From NCBI RefSeq assembly GCF_007833215.1, contig NZ_CP042239.1, forward strand, positions 62,001 through 126,000: 64,000 nt of DNA, given 5' to 3'. Numbering within the stretch: position 1 is the first letter of the stretch; each line of letters begins with the position of its first letter. The notes under the pieces were generated by a model. The model was not told the DNA's origin and did not search any database. It saw nothing but the letters and a program-made list of their open reading frames with translations. This DNA is from Sphingomonas suaedae. GTDB lineage: Bacteria; Pseudomonadota; Alphaproteobacteria; Sphingomonadales; Sphingomonadaceae. Positions 18,093 through 26,635 of the stretch are shown here, one piece after another. The position numbers and the translations under genes are program-made.

Positions 18093-20816
18093 TCAGAAGC
18101 GAACGCGGACACCCGCCGAAACGCGGCGACCGGTCATGCGATATTCCTTGGTGCGATCTTCGGTCACCGAATAGATGAACTCCTTTGCATTGTTCAGGTT
18201 GATCGCATCGGCGAACACCGTGAAATTGCGGCTGATGTCATAGGACAGGCTGACGTCCAGCTGGCCATAGGAGTCGAAATATTCCGGTTCGCCATTGCGC
18301 CCCGACGCGACCTGAAGGAAATTGTCGCGATAGGTATAGGCGGCGCGCGCCGTGATCCCGTATTTCTCGTAGAAGCCGACGATGCTGTACGAGTTCTTCG
18401 ACAGTCCTTCGAGGCCGAAGCTGACATTGGCAACAGCGTTGCGATATTCCGCATTCGAGTCGGTATAGTTGTAGCTTGCCTGGATGCCGAACCCGCCCAG
18501 CGCGCCGGGCAGCCAGTTCTCGAACGACTGGCGATAGCCGATCTCGAAGCCCTTTACGGTCGCGCCCTCGCCATTGTCGGGGACGGTGACCTGGAACGTC
18601 ACCTGATCGACCAGCTGAGGGGTGGTGGTCAGCGTCACGAAGGATTCGATGTCCTTGTAGAACGCCGCCGCCGACAGCAGCGAGCCGGGGGCGAAATACC
18701 ACTCCGCACCCACTTCGACCTGCTTTGCCCGGAACGGCTGGAGATCGGGGTTGCCGCGACGGATCGTCTCATTGCCCGGGTTGGTCTGGATCGTCTGGCG
18801 CGGCGACAGGTCCGACAAGGTCGGGCGCGTCATCACCTTCGACGCGGCAAAGCGCAGCAACAGGTCGTCGGTAACGTTGAGGCGCGCGTTGATCGAGGGC
18901 AGCCAGTCGCGATATTTCCCGCGGAAGCTGACCGGGACGACCGGCGAGACGACGATGATGTTCTGGCCCTGCCCGTTTGGCTGGGCGCTGATGACGGTCC
19001 GCGATGCCCCTGAAGAGGTATAGTCGGTATCCTCGTAACGCAGGCCGATATTGACCGCGAGGGGCATCGAGCCGAGGTCGGTCTTCAGCTCGGCCATCAG
19101 ATAGCCGCCCCACACCTTTTCGTTGACTTCGGACGAACCGGTCGGGGAGGGCACGGCAGGTTCGAAGGTGATGCCGTCCGCAGACGCGAACTGATCGACC
19201 TGAAGAACCAGCGCGCGCGGGTCATAGATCACCCAGTCGCGCAGGATGTCGCCGCCGCCATTGCCGCCGAAGAAATTGCGGTTGGTGGGCGAGAAGAGTG
19301 ACTGGGGCAGGACGCGGTCGGAGCCGCAATAGGCGCATTGCTGGCCGAACGGCATCTCGTCCGCGGTGATCGTCTTGATCCGGCTCTGCTTGAACATGCC
19401 GGCATAGAAGGTCAGCGCGCCGCCATTCGGGTTCCAGTCGATATCCGCCTTATATTCCTCGATCTCGTCGTCGATGTTCGAACCGCCGCCCCAGATGTAA
19501 TAATGCGCGGTGATCCCCTGCGGGTTGGTGGCGGCATTGGCGTAGTTGGGGCTGGTAAAGCCATAGTCGTAGATCGGGCTGCCGCTGCGACGGTCGAACC
19601 AATGGTCGATATTCTTGCGGCGGATGGTGGTGAACAGGTTGTTCTCCTTGCCGCGGCGGCGCGCGTCGGAGAGCGATCCGTCCAGCCGAACGCGCAGATC
19701 GTCGGTCGGCTGCCAGTCGATGTTGATGCCGAACTGGTCGGTCGTGACGTTGCGGTCGTCATACTGGATGATCTGGTCGACAAAGCCGCCCTCGTACCGC
19801 TGATACACCGCCTCGCCATTTTCGACGACCTGCTCGACCAGCGTTCCGCCGGAAAAGTCGTAGGCGAGACCGGTCTGCTGTTCGATGAATCGCGCCTTCG
19901 AATAGAGCGTGTCGATCGTGACGGTGAGCGTGTCGCTGGGCCGCATCTGGACCGAGCCGTTGACCGCCCAGCGAGTCAGGTCCCGCTCGAAAAAGAAGGG
20001 CGACAGGTTCGACGGCATCGAGACGCCGGTGAAGGGCGCAACATTCGGTCCGATGCGCGCGCCGGGAACGCCCCCTGCATTATAGTAGGAATCGGTGCTC
20101 GACCGGCGGACATGGCCCGCGCCGATGGTGAACTCGTCGATCCGGTTCTCCTGTTCGGAATAGACGCCCGACAAGGCGATCCCGAACGTGCCAGACTGGT
20201 TCTTCCAGCTGGCGACGCCGGAGAATTCCGGATTCCAGCTATCGGCATTTTCCGACCACATGCCGGTTGCGGCGGCCGCGACCTTGAAGCCTTCCTTCTG
20301 GTCGAGCGGGCGGAGCGTGCGGACATCGATGGTCGCGCCGATCGACGCGCCGTTGATGTTCGCCTGGGGCGATTTGTACACGTCCGCGCCGGAGATGACT
20401 TCGGACGGGATCACGTCGAACGAGAATTCGCGGCCGTTATTGTCGGTTGCCAGCGTGCGGCCGTTGACGGTGACCGCATTGAATTTGGGACCAAAGCCGC
20501 GAACGGTGACGTAACGGCCTTCGCCGCGGTTGCGCTCGATCGTGACGCCGGTGATACGTTGCAGCGACTCGGCGACATTCTGGTCGGGCAACTTGCCCAG
20601 ATCCTCGGCCACGATCGAGTCGACGACGCCGACGGCGTTGCGCTTGATATCGATGGCGGCGCGCTCGGCGGCGCGGATACCGGTGACGACGATCTCGTCC
20701 TCGGCGGGAGGAGCTTCTGCGTCCTGCGCGAAGGCGGGCTGGGCGAGCGCAACGACGCCCCCGGCGGCAGACAGCAGCAAGACCCGACGAATATTGGTGA
20801 TGCGATTAGTCATCAT
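18093..20816 (-). CDS. TonB-dependent outer-membrane receptor
   Basis: A 907-residue receptor with signal peptide (LLLSAAGGVVALAQPAFAQ), the TonB-box-like EIVVTGIR, a plug domain (NAVGVVDSIVAEDLGKLPDQNVAESLQRITGV..., VTVRGFGPKFNAVTVNGR) and a 22-strand barrel ending in a terminal aromatic, SAGVRVRF. This is the large Caulobacter/Sphingomonas class of carbohydrate receptors; no SusD partner is present. AGGAG stands before two adjacent ATGs (20816 and 20813). A motif I site lies 60-78 bases upstream. It probably imports the pectic oligosaccharides that the rest of the locus degrades. Confidence 0.92.
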   Translation of the reverse strand: MMTNRITNIRRVLLLSAAGGVVALAQPAFAQDAEAPPAEDEIVVTGIRAAERAAIDIKRNAVGVVDSIVAEDLGKLPDQNVAESLQRITGVTIERNRGEGRYVTVRGFGPKFNAVTVNGRTLATDNNGREFSFDVIPSEVISGADVYKSPQANINGASIGATIDVRTLRPLDQKEGFKVAAAATGMWSENADSWNPEFSGVASWKNQSGTFGIALSGVYSEQENRIDEFTIGAGHVRRSSTDSYYNAGGVPGARIGPNVAPFTGVSMPSNLSPFFFERDLTRWAVNGSVQMRPSDTLTVTIDTLYSKARFIEQQTGLAYDFSGGTLVEQVVENGEAVYQRYEGGFVDQIIQYDDRNVTTDQFGINIDWQPTDDLRVRLDGSLSDARRRGKENNLFTTIRRKNIDHWFDRRSGSPIYDYGFTSPNYANAATNPQGITAHYYIWGGGSNIDDEIEEYKADIDWNPNGGALTFYAGMFKQSRIKTITADEMPFGQQCAYCGSDRVLPQSLFSPTNRNFFGGNGGGDILRDWVIYDPRALVLQVDQFASADGITFEPAVPSPTGSSEVNEKVWGGYLMAELKTDLGSMPLAVNIGLRYEDTDYTSSGASRTVISAQPNGQGQNIIVVSPVVPVSFRGKYRDWLPSINARLNVTDDLLLRFAASKVMTRPTLSDLSPRQTIQTNPGNETIRRGNPDLQPFRAKQVEVGAEWYFAPGSLLSAAAFYKDIESFVTLTTTPQLVDQVTFQVTVPDNGEGATVKGFEIGYRQSFENWLPGALGGFGIQASYNYTDSNAEYRNAVANVSFGLEGLSKNSYSIVGFYEKYGITARAAYTYRDNFLQVASGRNGEPEYFDSYGQLDVSLSYDISRNFTVFADAINLNNAKEFIYSVTEDRTKEYRMTGRRVSAGVRVRF

Positions 20817-20875
20817 TCCCCTCCTGACGTTTTCTTTGACCATCCAATGCCGCAGCGAAAGGCATATGTCAAATG

Positions 20876-20894
20876 ATCATCATACGTATTATGA
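20876..20894. promoter_or_regulatory. motif I site upstream of the TonB-dependent receptor
   Basis: ATCATCATACGTATTATGA, between the transporter stop and the receptor start. Read on either strand it contains the core ACGTATKATGA. It is the best match of the set and sits 60-78 bases before the receptor start codon. Confidence 0.6.
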
Positions 20895-20902
20895 AAGTGA
20901 AG

Positions 20903-22162
20903 TCAGCGCACCGACTTGATCGGAAAAACGCAGAGCGCGGACCCGAATACGAACAGCACCGCCGCCCAGAAGATCGCGCGATAATCGTTGCCGAATGCGT
21001 TGAGCAGGATCGCCGCCATCACCGGGCTGATGATCTGGGGGATGTTCACCGCAGTGGTCAGGATGCCCAGATCCTTGCCCTCGTCGCCTAACGCGCTTTT
21101 GGGCAGCACCTGTGTCATCAGCGCCATGTCGATCGACATGAACATGCCGTATCCGACCCCGATGATCGCGGCATAGGCCCACATTCCCTGCATCGTCGGA
21201 ACCGCCAGCGGCGCGACCATTGCGCAGCCCATGATAAGGCTGCCGAGAATCACAAAGGGTTTGCGGCGCTGATAGCGATCCGACAGCCAGCCCGATCCGA
21301 GCGAGGAGATGACGAGGAAGATCAGCGTGACGATCGCCATGTTCGCGATGGCGATATTTGAGTCCGCGTTGCCCAGGCCGATATAATCGCGAAGGATGTA
21401 GAGCAGATAGGCGGCGACCGCCTGATAGCCCATATAGATAAAGAAGCGGCTGGCGAACGCCCATGCGAAATCCGGATGCTCGCGGGGAGAAATCCAGAAG
21501 CCCTTCAGAAACTCCCCCCATCGCATCGGTCGGCGCGGCATCGCATCGCTCGGCGGTTCACGGTTGATCGCGACGAACGCCAGGCATGATGCGGCGATGG
21601 CCCCGGCGAACAGGCCATAGGCGAGTACGCGCTCCCCGGCGAGATAACCGGCCACAACCGTCCCTGCGGTCAGTCCGGCGGTCATGCCGGCACCGACGAC
21701 GCCCGAAACCCCGCCGCGCGTTTCCGGTGCGAACCGGTCGGCGATCAACGTCGTCATCGCGGGCTGCATCGAATTATAGGCGACGGTGGCCATCACCCAC
21801 AGCACCATCAGCGACCAGAAACTCGTCATCCAGGACACGCCGAACAGCGCCGCCGATCCGATCAGCGATGCGATCGCGATCCAGGGGGAGCGGCGGCCCC
21901 AGCGGCTGCGCGTGCGATCAGACAGTGCGCCAGCGATCGGCGTGGTCAGGGTTGAGAAAACCGAGGTGATCGCGAACAGCAGGGCAAGGTTGTTCGCCTT
22001 TGACCCTTCATCCAGCTCGGCGATCTGGTTGGGCAACAATACCCCCAGCACGCCGCTGTAGAGCGCCATCAACAGGAAGAAATTGACCATCAGCGACAGT
22101 TGCAGCTTCGCCCGTTGCGGGCCGAGTACATAGGAATGCGTCGCTGCCCCGGTGGCCATCAT
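20903..22162 (-). CDS. MFS sugar transporter
   Basis: A 419-residue inner-membrane carrier with about twelve hydrophobic helices. GALSDRTRSRWGRRSPWI is the loop 2-3 signature and SGWLSDRYQRRKPFVI the equivalent in the second half, pointing to the sugar/cation symporter-like branch. I chose the ATG at 22162 (next ATG at 22159) after GGAGAGA; a longer frame to 22366 runs back through the upstream enolase gene. It follows that gene by 37 bases and is probably co-transcribed with it. Confidence 0.85.
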   Translation of the reverse strand: MMATGAATHSYVLGPQRAKLQLSLMVNFFLLMALYSGVLGVLLPNQIAELDEGSKANNLALLFAITSVFSTLTTPIAGALSDRTRSRWGRRSPWIAIASLIGSAALFGVSWMTSFWSLMVLWVMATVAYNSMQPAMTTLIADRFAPETRGGVSGVVGAGMTAGLTAGTVVAGYLAGERVLAYGLFAGAIAASCLAFVAINREPPSDAMPRRPMRWGEFLKGFWISPREHPDFAWAFASRFFIYMGYQAVAAYLLYILRDYIGLGNADSNIAIANMAIVTLIFLVISSLGSGWLSDRYQRRKPFVILGSLIMGCAMVAPLAVPTMQGMWAYAAIIGVGYGMFMSIDMALMTQVLPKSALGDEGKDLGILTTAVNIPQIISPVMAAILLNAFGNDYRAIFWAAVLFVFGSALCVFPIKSVR

Positions 22163-22199
22163 TCTCTCCGCTGCTTCTGGTTGCGCAGGTTGGTTGTCG

Positions 22200-23351
22200 T
22201 CATTCCGCAGCGAAGGGGCGTTCCGGCACCAGTCGCAAGCCCGCCTGGCGGGGCCGCCGGTGCGGGCCGCCTTCGCTGTTCCAGCCTGCTCCGCCGCCAT
22301 TGGCGATCCGCGCTTCGTCCACGGCGATCCCCAGCCCCGGCGAATCGCCCAGTCGGATGCCGCCATCGTCGATCTGCTGATCGACGGACAGGCCGATTGG
22401 CCAGTTGAGGTCCTGGACCTCGATGCCGATCATGTTGGGCAGGGCGGCTGCCGCATGGGCGATCGGATTCGCGTCATAGCCGACCGGCGACACTGGCAAA
22501 TTCCGGGAATGCGCCGCGATGGCGACGCGCATGAAATGGGTGATCCCCCAGACGCTGCCCGCCTGAACCACATCGACCGCGCCCGCATCGAACAGGGGCG
22601 CGAACTGGTCCAGCCCGGTCAGATTCTCGCCTGTCGCCACCGCCGCCCGGCACGCGCGGGTGATCGCCGCATGGCCCGCCGCGTCCCACCGGCGTACCGG
22701 CTCCTCGATCCAGGTCAGGTCGATCTGCCGCTCGATCTCGGCAAGGTGGCGCACCGCCTGTTTGACGTTCCACGCCTCGTTCACGTCCAGCATCATTGCC
22801 GGGCGGGCGCTGTTGACGGAGAGGATGTCGCGCGCCGCCAGCAGGCGTGCGATGTCGCGGTCGAGATCCTTGCCGCCCTTGATCTTGGCGGAGGAAAAGC
22901 CGCGATCGGCCCAGCTTCGGTAATGCGCGGCGAATTCCGAATCACCCAGCCCGTAGCAGAGGCCGGAGGCATAGCCCGGCACGAACCGGTCGAGCGCGCC
23001 CAGCGTGCGCCACAGCGGCTCGTCCGCCATCTTGGCCTTGAGGTCCCACAACGCCATGTCGACGGCTGCGATCGCGCCATAGGTGGCGCCCGCATGGCCG
23101 CTCTTGAACACATGCGCCAGCATCGAATCATACAGCGCTGTCACAGCGCGGGGATCCTGCCCCTCCACGGCGGGAAAGACGCGCGCGATGTCGCTATGCT
23201 GGCCCAGTCCGATCCCGGTCAGACCGCCATCGGTTTCGATCAGCAGGATCGGGACTTCGGTGACGCCCGTTCTGACGACGCCATTGACGTCGCCGACGGG
23301 GCGGCCCCAGTCATGTGCGGTCGTCAGGCTGCGGTATCCGGTGATTTTCAT
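22200..23351 (-). CDS. enolase-superfamily sugar-acid dehydratase or racemase, substrate unknown
   Basis: A 383-residue mandelate-racemase/muconate-lactonizing family protein. The capping domain is followed by barrel motifs SSAKIKGGKD (KxK), MLDVNEAW (metal Asp), TWIEEPVRRW (metal Glu) and ATGENLTG (metal Glu). The late strand reads SPVGYDAN, where many dehydratases have PHG, so I could not place the usual catalytic His. Start ATG at 23351; a longer frame to 23582 runs into the divergent regulator's gene. First gene of a leftward pair with a transporter, under a divergent promoter carrying motif I. Substrate not assignable. Confidence 0.8.
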   Translation of the reverse strand: MKITGYRSLTTAHDWGRPVGDVNGVVRTGVTEVPILLIETDGGLTGIGLGQHSDIARVFPAVEGQDPRAVTALYDSMLAHVFKSGHAGATYGAIAAVDMALWDLKAKMADEPLWRTLGALDRFVPGYASGLCYGLGDSEFAAHYRSWADRGFSSAKIKGGKDLDRDIARLLAARDILSVNSARPAMMLDVNEAWNVKQAVRHLAEIERQIDLTWIEEPVRRWDAAGHAAITRACRAAVATGENLTGLDQFAPLFDAGAVDVVQAGSVWGITHFMRVAIAAHSRNLPVSPVGYDANPIAHAAAALPNMIGIEVQDLNWPIGLSVDQQIDDGGIRLGDSPGLGIAVDEARIANGGGAGWNSEGGPHRRPRQAGLRLVPERPFAAE

Positions 23352-23397
23352 ATGCGATTGGCATCCCCTGACCGGGTGCTTCTGCGCCCGACATTTA

Positions 23398-23416
23398 AAC
23401 ATAGTATGTATTATCT
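23398..23416. promoter_or_regulatory. motif I site in the regulator/enolase divergent promoter
   Basis: AACATAGTATGTATTATCTT lies between the leftward enolase-superfamily gene and the rightward GntR/FCD gene. GTATGTATTATC is two to three bases off the best motif I core. Its place next to the regulator gene fits autoregulation. Confidence 0.5.
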
Positions 23417-23499
23417 TTAAAAATCTGCAAGCCCTTGACGCTATGGTGGTTGCAGTTCCATCGATTGGACAAGAATGAGTGGGTGAGCGAGAAGGACGA

Positions 23500-24234
23500 A
23501 TGAATACAGTGCCGCCCGTCGCGCCGCAGCGCGTTCGCCGCCGTCCGCGGCTGTCGACCGCCGTTGTCGAAGATCTGGTCAATGCGATCGTGATGGGGAC
23601 CTACCCCATCGGCACCGCGCTGCCGCCGGAAAACATGCTGTGCGACATGTATGATGTGAGCCGGACGGTGGTGCGCGAAGCGACGACAGCGCTGACGGAA
23701 AAGGGGCTGGTGCTGTCGCAGCAAGGGCGTGGCACCATCGTGCGGGACAGCCGGGCGTGGAACATGCTCGATCCGATGATTCTGTCCGCCCTGTTCCAGG
23801 GTGAGGATGGCCTGCGCTATCTCGATAATCTGTCGGAGGTGCGTGCGCTGCTCGAATCGGCGATGGCGGCGAAGGCAGCGTCGAATGCCACCCCCGAATC
23901 GCTGACCGAACTGACCGCCCAGATCGAGAAGCTGGAAGAACTGGTGCCGATGCCCTCGGCCTATGTGCATGAGGATCTGAAGTTCCACGATATCATCATG
24001 CGCATGTCGGGCGACCGGCTTAGCAAGGCGATCATCGATGGAATCCAGTCCGAAGCGCTGCGCACCCACGGCTATTCGGGCAAGCTGAGCGTCGCCCATG
24101 TCCGCGCGACTCAGGATGCGCATCGCAAGGTGTATGAGGCCATCGCCGCAGGCGATCCCGACGGCGCGGCGCGTGCAATGCGCGAGCATATCGCCGGATC
24201 GTGGGAAAAGCGCCGCGCGCATCCGCGACCATGA
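23500..24234 (+). CDS. GntR-family regulator with FCD domain (probable regulator of the motif I set)
   Basis: A 244-residue FadR-subfamily regulator. The GntR winged helix covers about residues 15-80 (VVEDLVNAIVMGTYPIGTALPPENMLCDMYDVSRTVVREATTAL...GRGTIV), the all-helical FCD effector domain about 95-235 with metal-site residues in EDLKFHDIIMRMSGD and THGYSG...QDAHRKVYEAI. The ATG at 23500 follows GAAGGA; an upstream in-frame GTG at 23479 has no such site. It sits between promoters that carry motif I, so it is the best candidate for the protein that binds it. Effector unknown, probably a sugar acid. Confidence 0.87.
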   Translation: MNTVPPVAPQRVRRRPRLSTAVVEDLVNAIVMGTYPIGTALPPENMLCDMYDVSRTVVREATTALTEKGLVLSQQGRGTIVRDSRAWNMLDPMILSALFQGEDGLRYLDNLSEVRALLESAMAAKAASNATPESLTELTAQIEKLEELVPMPSAYVHEDLKFHDIIMRMSGDRLSKAIIDGIQSEALRTHGYSGKLSVAHVRATQDAHRKVYEAIAAGDPDGAARAMREHIAGSWEKRRAHPRP

Positions 24235-24262
24235 AGGTGGCTTCAGCGCCGCCGGAGCCGCC

Positions 24263-24619
24263 TCAGGGCTGTTCGCCGAGCGAATAGATACGTTCCATTT
24301 CGACCCAGGTCTGGCCGGGCGCAAAGGGCAGGGATTTCTGGTATCCGGCCATCAGTTCGTCCCAGGCGGCGACATCGGGGTTCGCGGCGTCGCGCGCGCG
24401 CTTGGTCGCCGGATCCGGGGCAATGTCGGTGTCCTGCTCCATCAGCATGAACATCCGGTCGCCCGTCAGCCAAATCTCCAGCACCGTCACCCCGTCCGCC
24501 CGGATCGCTTCGTTCACCGCCACGGGCGGGCCGCCCGGTTCGTGCCATTTGCGATAGGCGGCGATGCGTTCGGGATCGTCGTGCAGATCGACGGCGAAAC
24601 AGCGACGGACAAGCGGCAT
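24263..24619 (-). CDS. L-rhamnose/L-fucose-type mutarotase (RhaM family)
   Basis: A 118-residue protein of the L-rhamnose mutarotase family (DUF718). The N-terminal YRKWHEPGG holds the expected catalytic Tyr/His pair, and EIWLTGDRMFMLMEQDTD is the central beta strand region. It interconverts the anomers of a 6-deoxy-L-sugar so that the dehydrogenases of this locus can use it. It is convergent with the GntR/FCD gene and divergent from the DUF4432 operon, sharing its motif I promoter. Confidence 0.85.
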   Translation of the reverse strand: MPLVRRCFAVDLHDDPERIAAYRKWHEPGGPPVAVNEAIRADGVTVLEIWLTGDRMFMLMEQDTDIAPDPATKRARDAANPDVAAWDELMAGYQKSLPFAPGQTWVEMERIYSLGEQP

Positions 24620-24673
24620 TGGAAAAAACTCCGTTCAGCGTCGATTGACGCGAAGGCGCATACTACCCTAAAC

Positions 24674-24690
24674 ATCATACGTCGTACAAC
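24674..24690. promoter_or_regulatory. motif I site between the mutarotase gene and the DUF4432 operon
   Basis: ATCATACGTCGTACAAC. Its reverse complement contains ACGTATGAT, the motif I core. It lies 55 bases before the mutarotase start and 20 bases before the DUF4432 start, in the middle of a divergent promoter. Confidence 0.5.
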
Positions 24691-24709
24691 ATGATGATGG
24701 AGCGGATGG

Positions 24710-25888
24710 GTGCCCCAGCTATATGGCGAACGCATGTCGCGGCGCGAGCTTTCGGCGCGATCCGGATCGCTCTCCCAGTTCGCCGGCGTGCGTCTGTCGA
24801 CGCTGGGCGACGGAGTCGAGCGCGGCGTCCGCTGCCTGGAATTTCGTACCGGATCAGGCCTGCGCTTCACCGTGCTGGTCGATCGCGCGATGGATATTGC
24901 CGATTGCGAGCATAATGGCCGGGCCATCGGCTGGCACTCGCCCTCCGGATTCCGCAACGCCGGGCTGCATGAGTATGAAGGCGAGGGCGGGCTTGGCTGG
25001 TTTCGGTCGATGTCCGGCCTGCTGATCACCTGCGGTCTCGACCACACTTTGTTCATGCACGACGATCCGGCTGGGCATTATTTCTATGGTCCGCGGGAAA
25101 AGGTCTCGTCTTCGCTGCACGGGCGCATCGGGACGATTCCCGCGCGGCTGACCGGCTATGGCGAGAGCTGGAACGGCGACGACTGCGTGCTGTGGGCCGA
25201 GGGTGTCGTCCAGCAATCGACGGTGTTTGGCGAGGACCTCCATCTGATTCGTCGGATCGAGGCGGATGTCGGCGGCGACGAAATCCGGCTGATCGACCGG
25301 GTGGTCAATCACGGCTTCTATCGCACGCCGCACATGTATTGCTACCATATCAACGTCAGCCATCCGGTCGTGGCGGAGGGGTCGCGCTATGTCGCGCCGA
25401 TCCGCGATGTGATCTGGGCCGCCCATACCGACAGCTATCGCGACCAGAATACGGGCTATCGCACCTTTCCCGCACCGATCGTCAATTTCCACGAACAGGT
25501 TTGGCAGCATGACATGGCGCCGGACTCGGACGGGAAGGTCAGCGTCGCGGTGGTGAACGAAGCGATCGGCTTTGGCTTCGAGGTCGAGACCCGCAAGGAT
25601 CAGTTCCCGGCGATGTTCGAGTGGCAGAACTTTCACGCCGGTCATTATGCGGTGGGGATCGAACCGTCCACCAACCATGTCCTGGGCAAGGCGTTCGCGC
25701 GCGATCGCGGCGAGCTGATCTGGCTCGAGCATGGAGACGAGCGCCGTTACGACAGCGTGTTCCGGATTTTGCCGGACGCGGGTGCCGTGGCCGATGCGGT
25801 GAGTCGGATCGAGGGAGTCGCAAGCCAGCCCGACGACGAATATCCTGCGCCATCGGGCAACTACCCGAAAATCGCGGGTGCGAAGTGA
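24710..25888 (+). CDS. DUF4432 aldose-1-epimerase-like protein
   Basis: A 392-residue protein of the DUF4432 branch of the galactose-mutarotase fold. Seen: LRFTVLVDRAMDIADCEHNGRAIGWHSP, GLLITCGLDHTLF, the His-rich TPHMYCYHINVSHPV and NFHAGHYAVGIEPSTNHVLGK. The start is GTG at 24710, preceded by GGAGCGG. It leads a seven-gene rightward operon in which most genes overlap or nearly touch. The likely role is anomer handling of a sugar before oxidation, but no exact substrate is known for the family. Confidence 0.8.
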   Translation: MPQLYGERMSRRELSARSGSLSQFAGVRLSTLGDGVERGVRCLEFRTGSGLRFTVLVDRAMDIADCEHNGRAIGWHSPSGFRNAGLHEYEGEGGLGWFRSMSGLLITCGLDHTLFMHDDPAGHYFYGPREKVSSSLHGRIGTIPARLTGYGESWNGDDCVLWAEGVVQQSTVFGEDLHLIRRIEADVGGDEIRLIDRVVNHGFYRTPHMYCYHINVSHPVVAEGSRYVAPIRDVIWAAHTDSYRDQNTGYRTFPAPIVNFHEQVWQHDMAPDSDGKVSVAVVNEAIGFGFEVETRKDQFPAMFEWQNFHAGHYAVGIEPSTNHVLGKAFARDRGELIWLEHGDERRYDSVFRILPDAGAVADAVSRIEGVASQPDDEYPAPSGNYPKIAGAK

Positions 25889-26625
25889 AGGGCCGCGTCG
25901 TCCTCTATACCGGCGCGGCTGGCGGACTGGGCCTTGAAACGACGCTGCTGCTGCTGGAGCGCGGGGCGCGGGTGGTTGCGGTCGACAACGACCTGACCAA
26001 GGTCGCGGCGTTGCAGGACGCGGCGGCGGGGAAGGGCGACCTGATCGTATCGACCGCCGACCTTTCCGATCTTGCCGGGTTTCGCGCGACGCTCGACCGG
26101 TTGGCCGGGGAGACCGGCGGGTTCGATATCGTCATCAACAACGCTGCGATCTATCCGTCAAAGCCGTTCGAGAATTATTCGGTCGAAGACCATCAGGCGG
26201 TCCAGCGGGTCAATGTCGATGCCGGGATCGTCGCGGTGCAGGCGGCGCTGCCGGGAATGCGCGCCCGTCGCTTTGGCCGGATCATCAACGTGTCGAGCAT
26301 TACCGTTTCGGGCGGTTGGGCGAATCTGTCCCCCTATGTCGCGTCGAAAATGGCGTTGATCGGGCTGACCCGGGCCTGGGCGCGCGAGTTCGGACCCGAC
26401 GGCGTCACCGTCAACGCGATCGCGCCGGGCGCCTTTCCGACCGATGCCGAGAAAATCCACCCGGATCCCGAAGGCTATAATCGCATGGTGCTCGATGCCC
26501 AGTCGATCAAGCGGCGCGGCACCGCGCATGACATCGCCAACGCCATCGCCTTTTTCGCGAGCGACGAGTCCGGTTTCGTCACCGGCCAGACGCTGCACGT
26601 CAATGGCGGCTGGACCATGAACTGA
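25885..26625 (+). CDS. SDR oxidoreductase
   Basis: A 246-residue short-chain dehydrogenase. TGAAGGLGLET binds the cofactor, NNAAIYPSKPFENY follows, and SSITVSGGWANLSPYVASK holds the Ser-Tyr-Lys catalytic set; the C-terminus is VNGGWTMN. The GTG at 25885 overlaps the DUF4432 stop in a GTGA junction; a longer frame from 25621 reads through that gene. As the only redox enzyme beside the mutarotase it may oxidise the sugar C1 or a later keto-deoxy acid. Substrate unknown. Confidence 0.85.
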   Translation: MKGRVVLYTGAAGGLGLETTLLLLERGARVVAVDNDLTKVAALQDAAAGKGDLIVSTADLSDLAGFRATLDRLAGETGGFDIVINNAAIYPSKPFENYSVEDHQAVQRVNVDAGIVAVQAALPGMRARRFGRIINVSSITVSGGWANLSPYVASKMALIGLTRAWAREFGPDGVTVNAIAPGAFPTDAEKIHPDPEGYNRMVLDAQSIKRRGTAHDIANAIAFFASDESGFVTGQTLHVNGGWTMN

Positions 26626-26635
26626 AGGACAAGAC

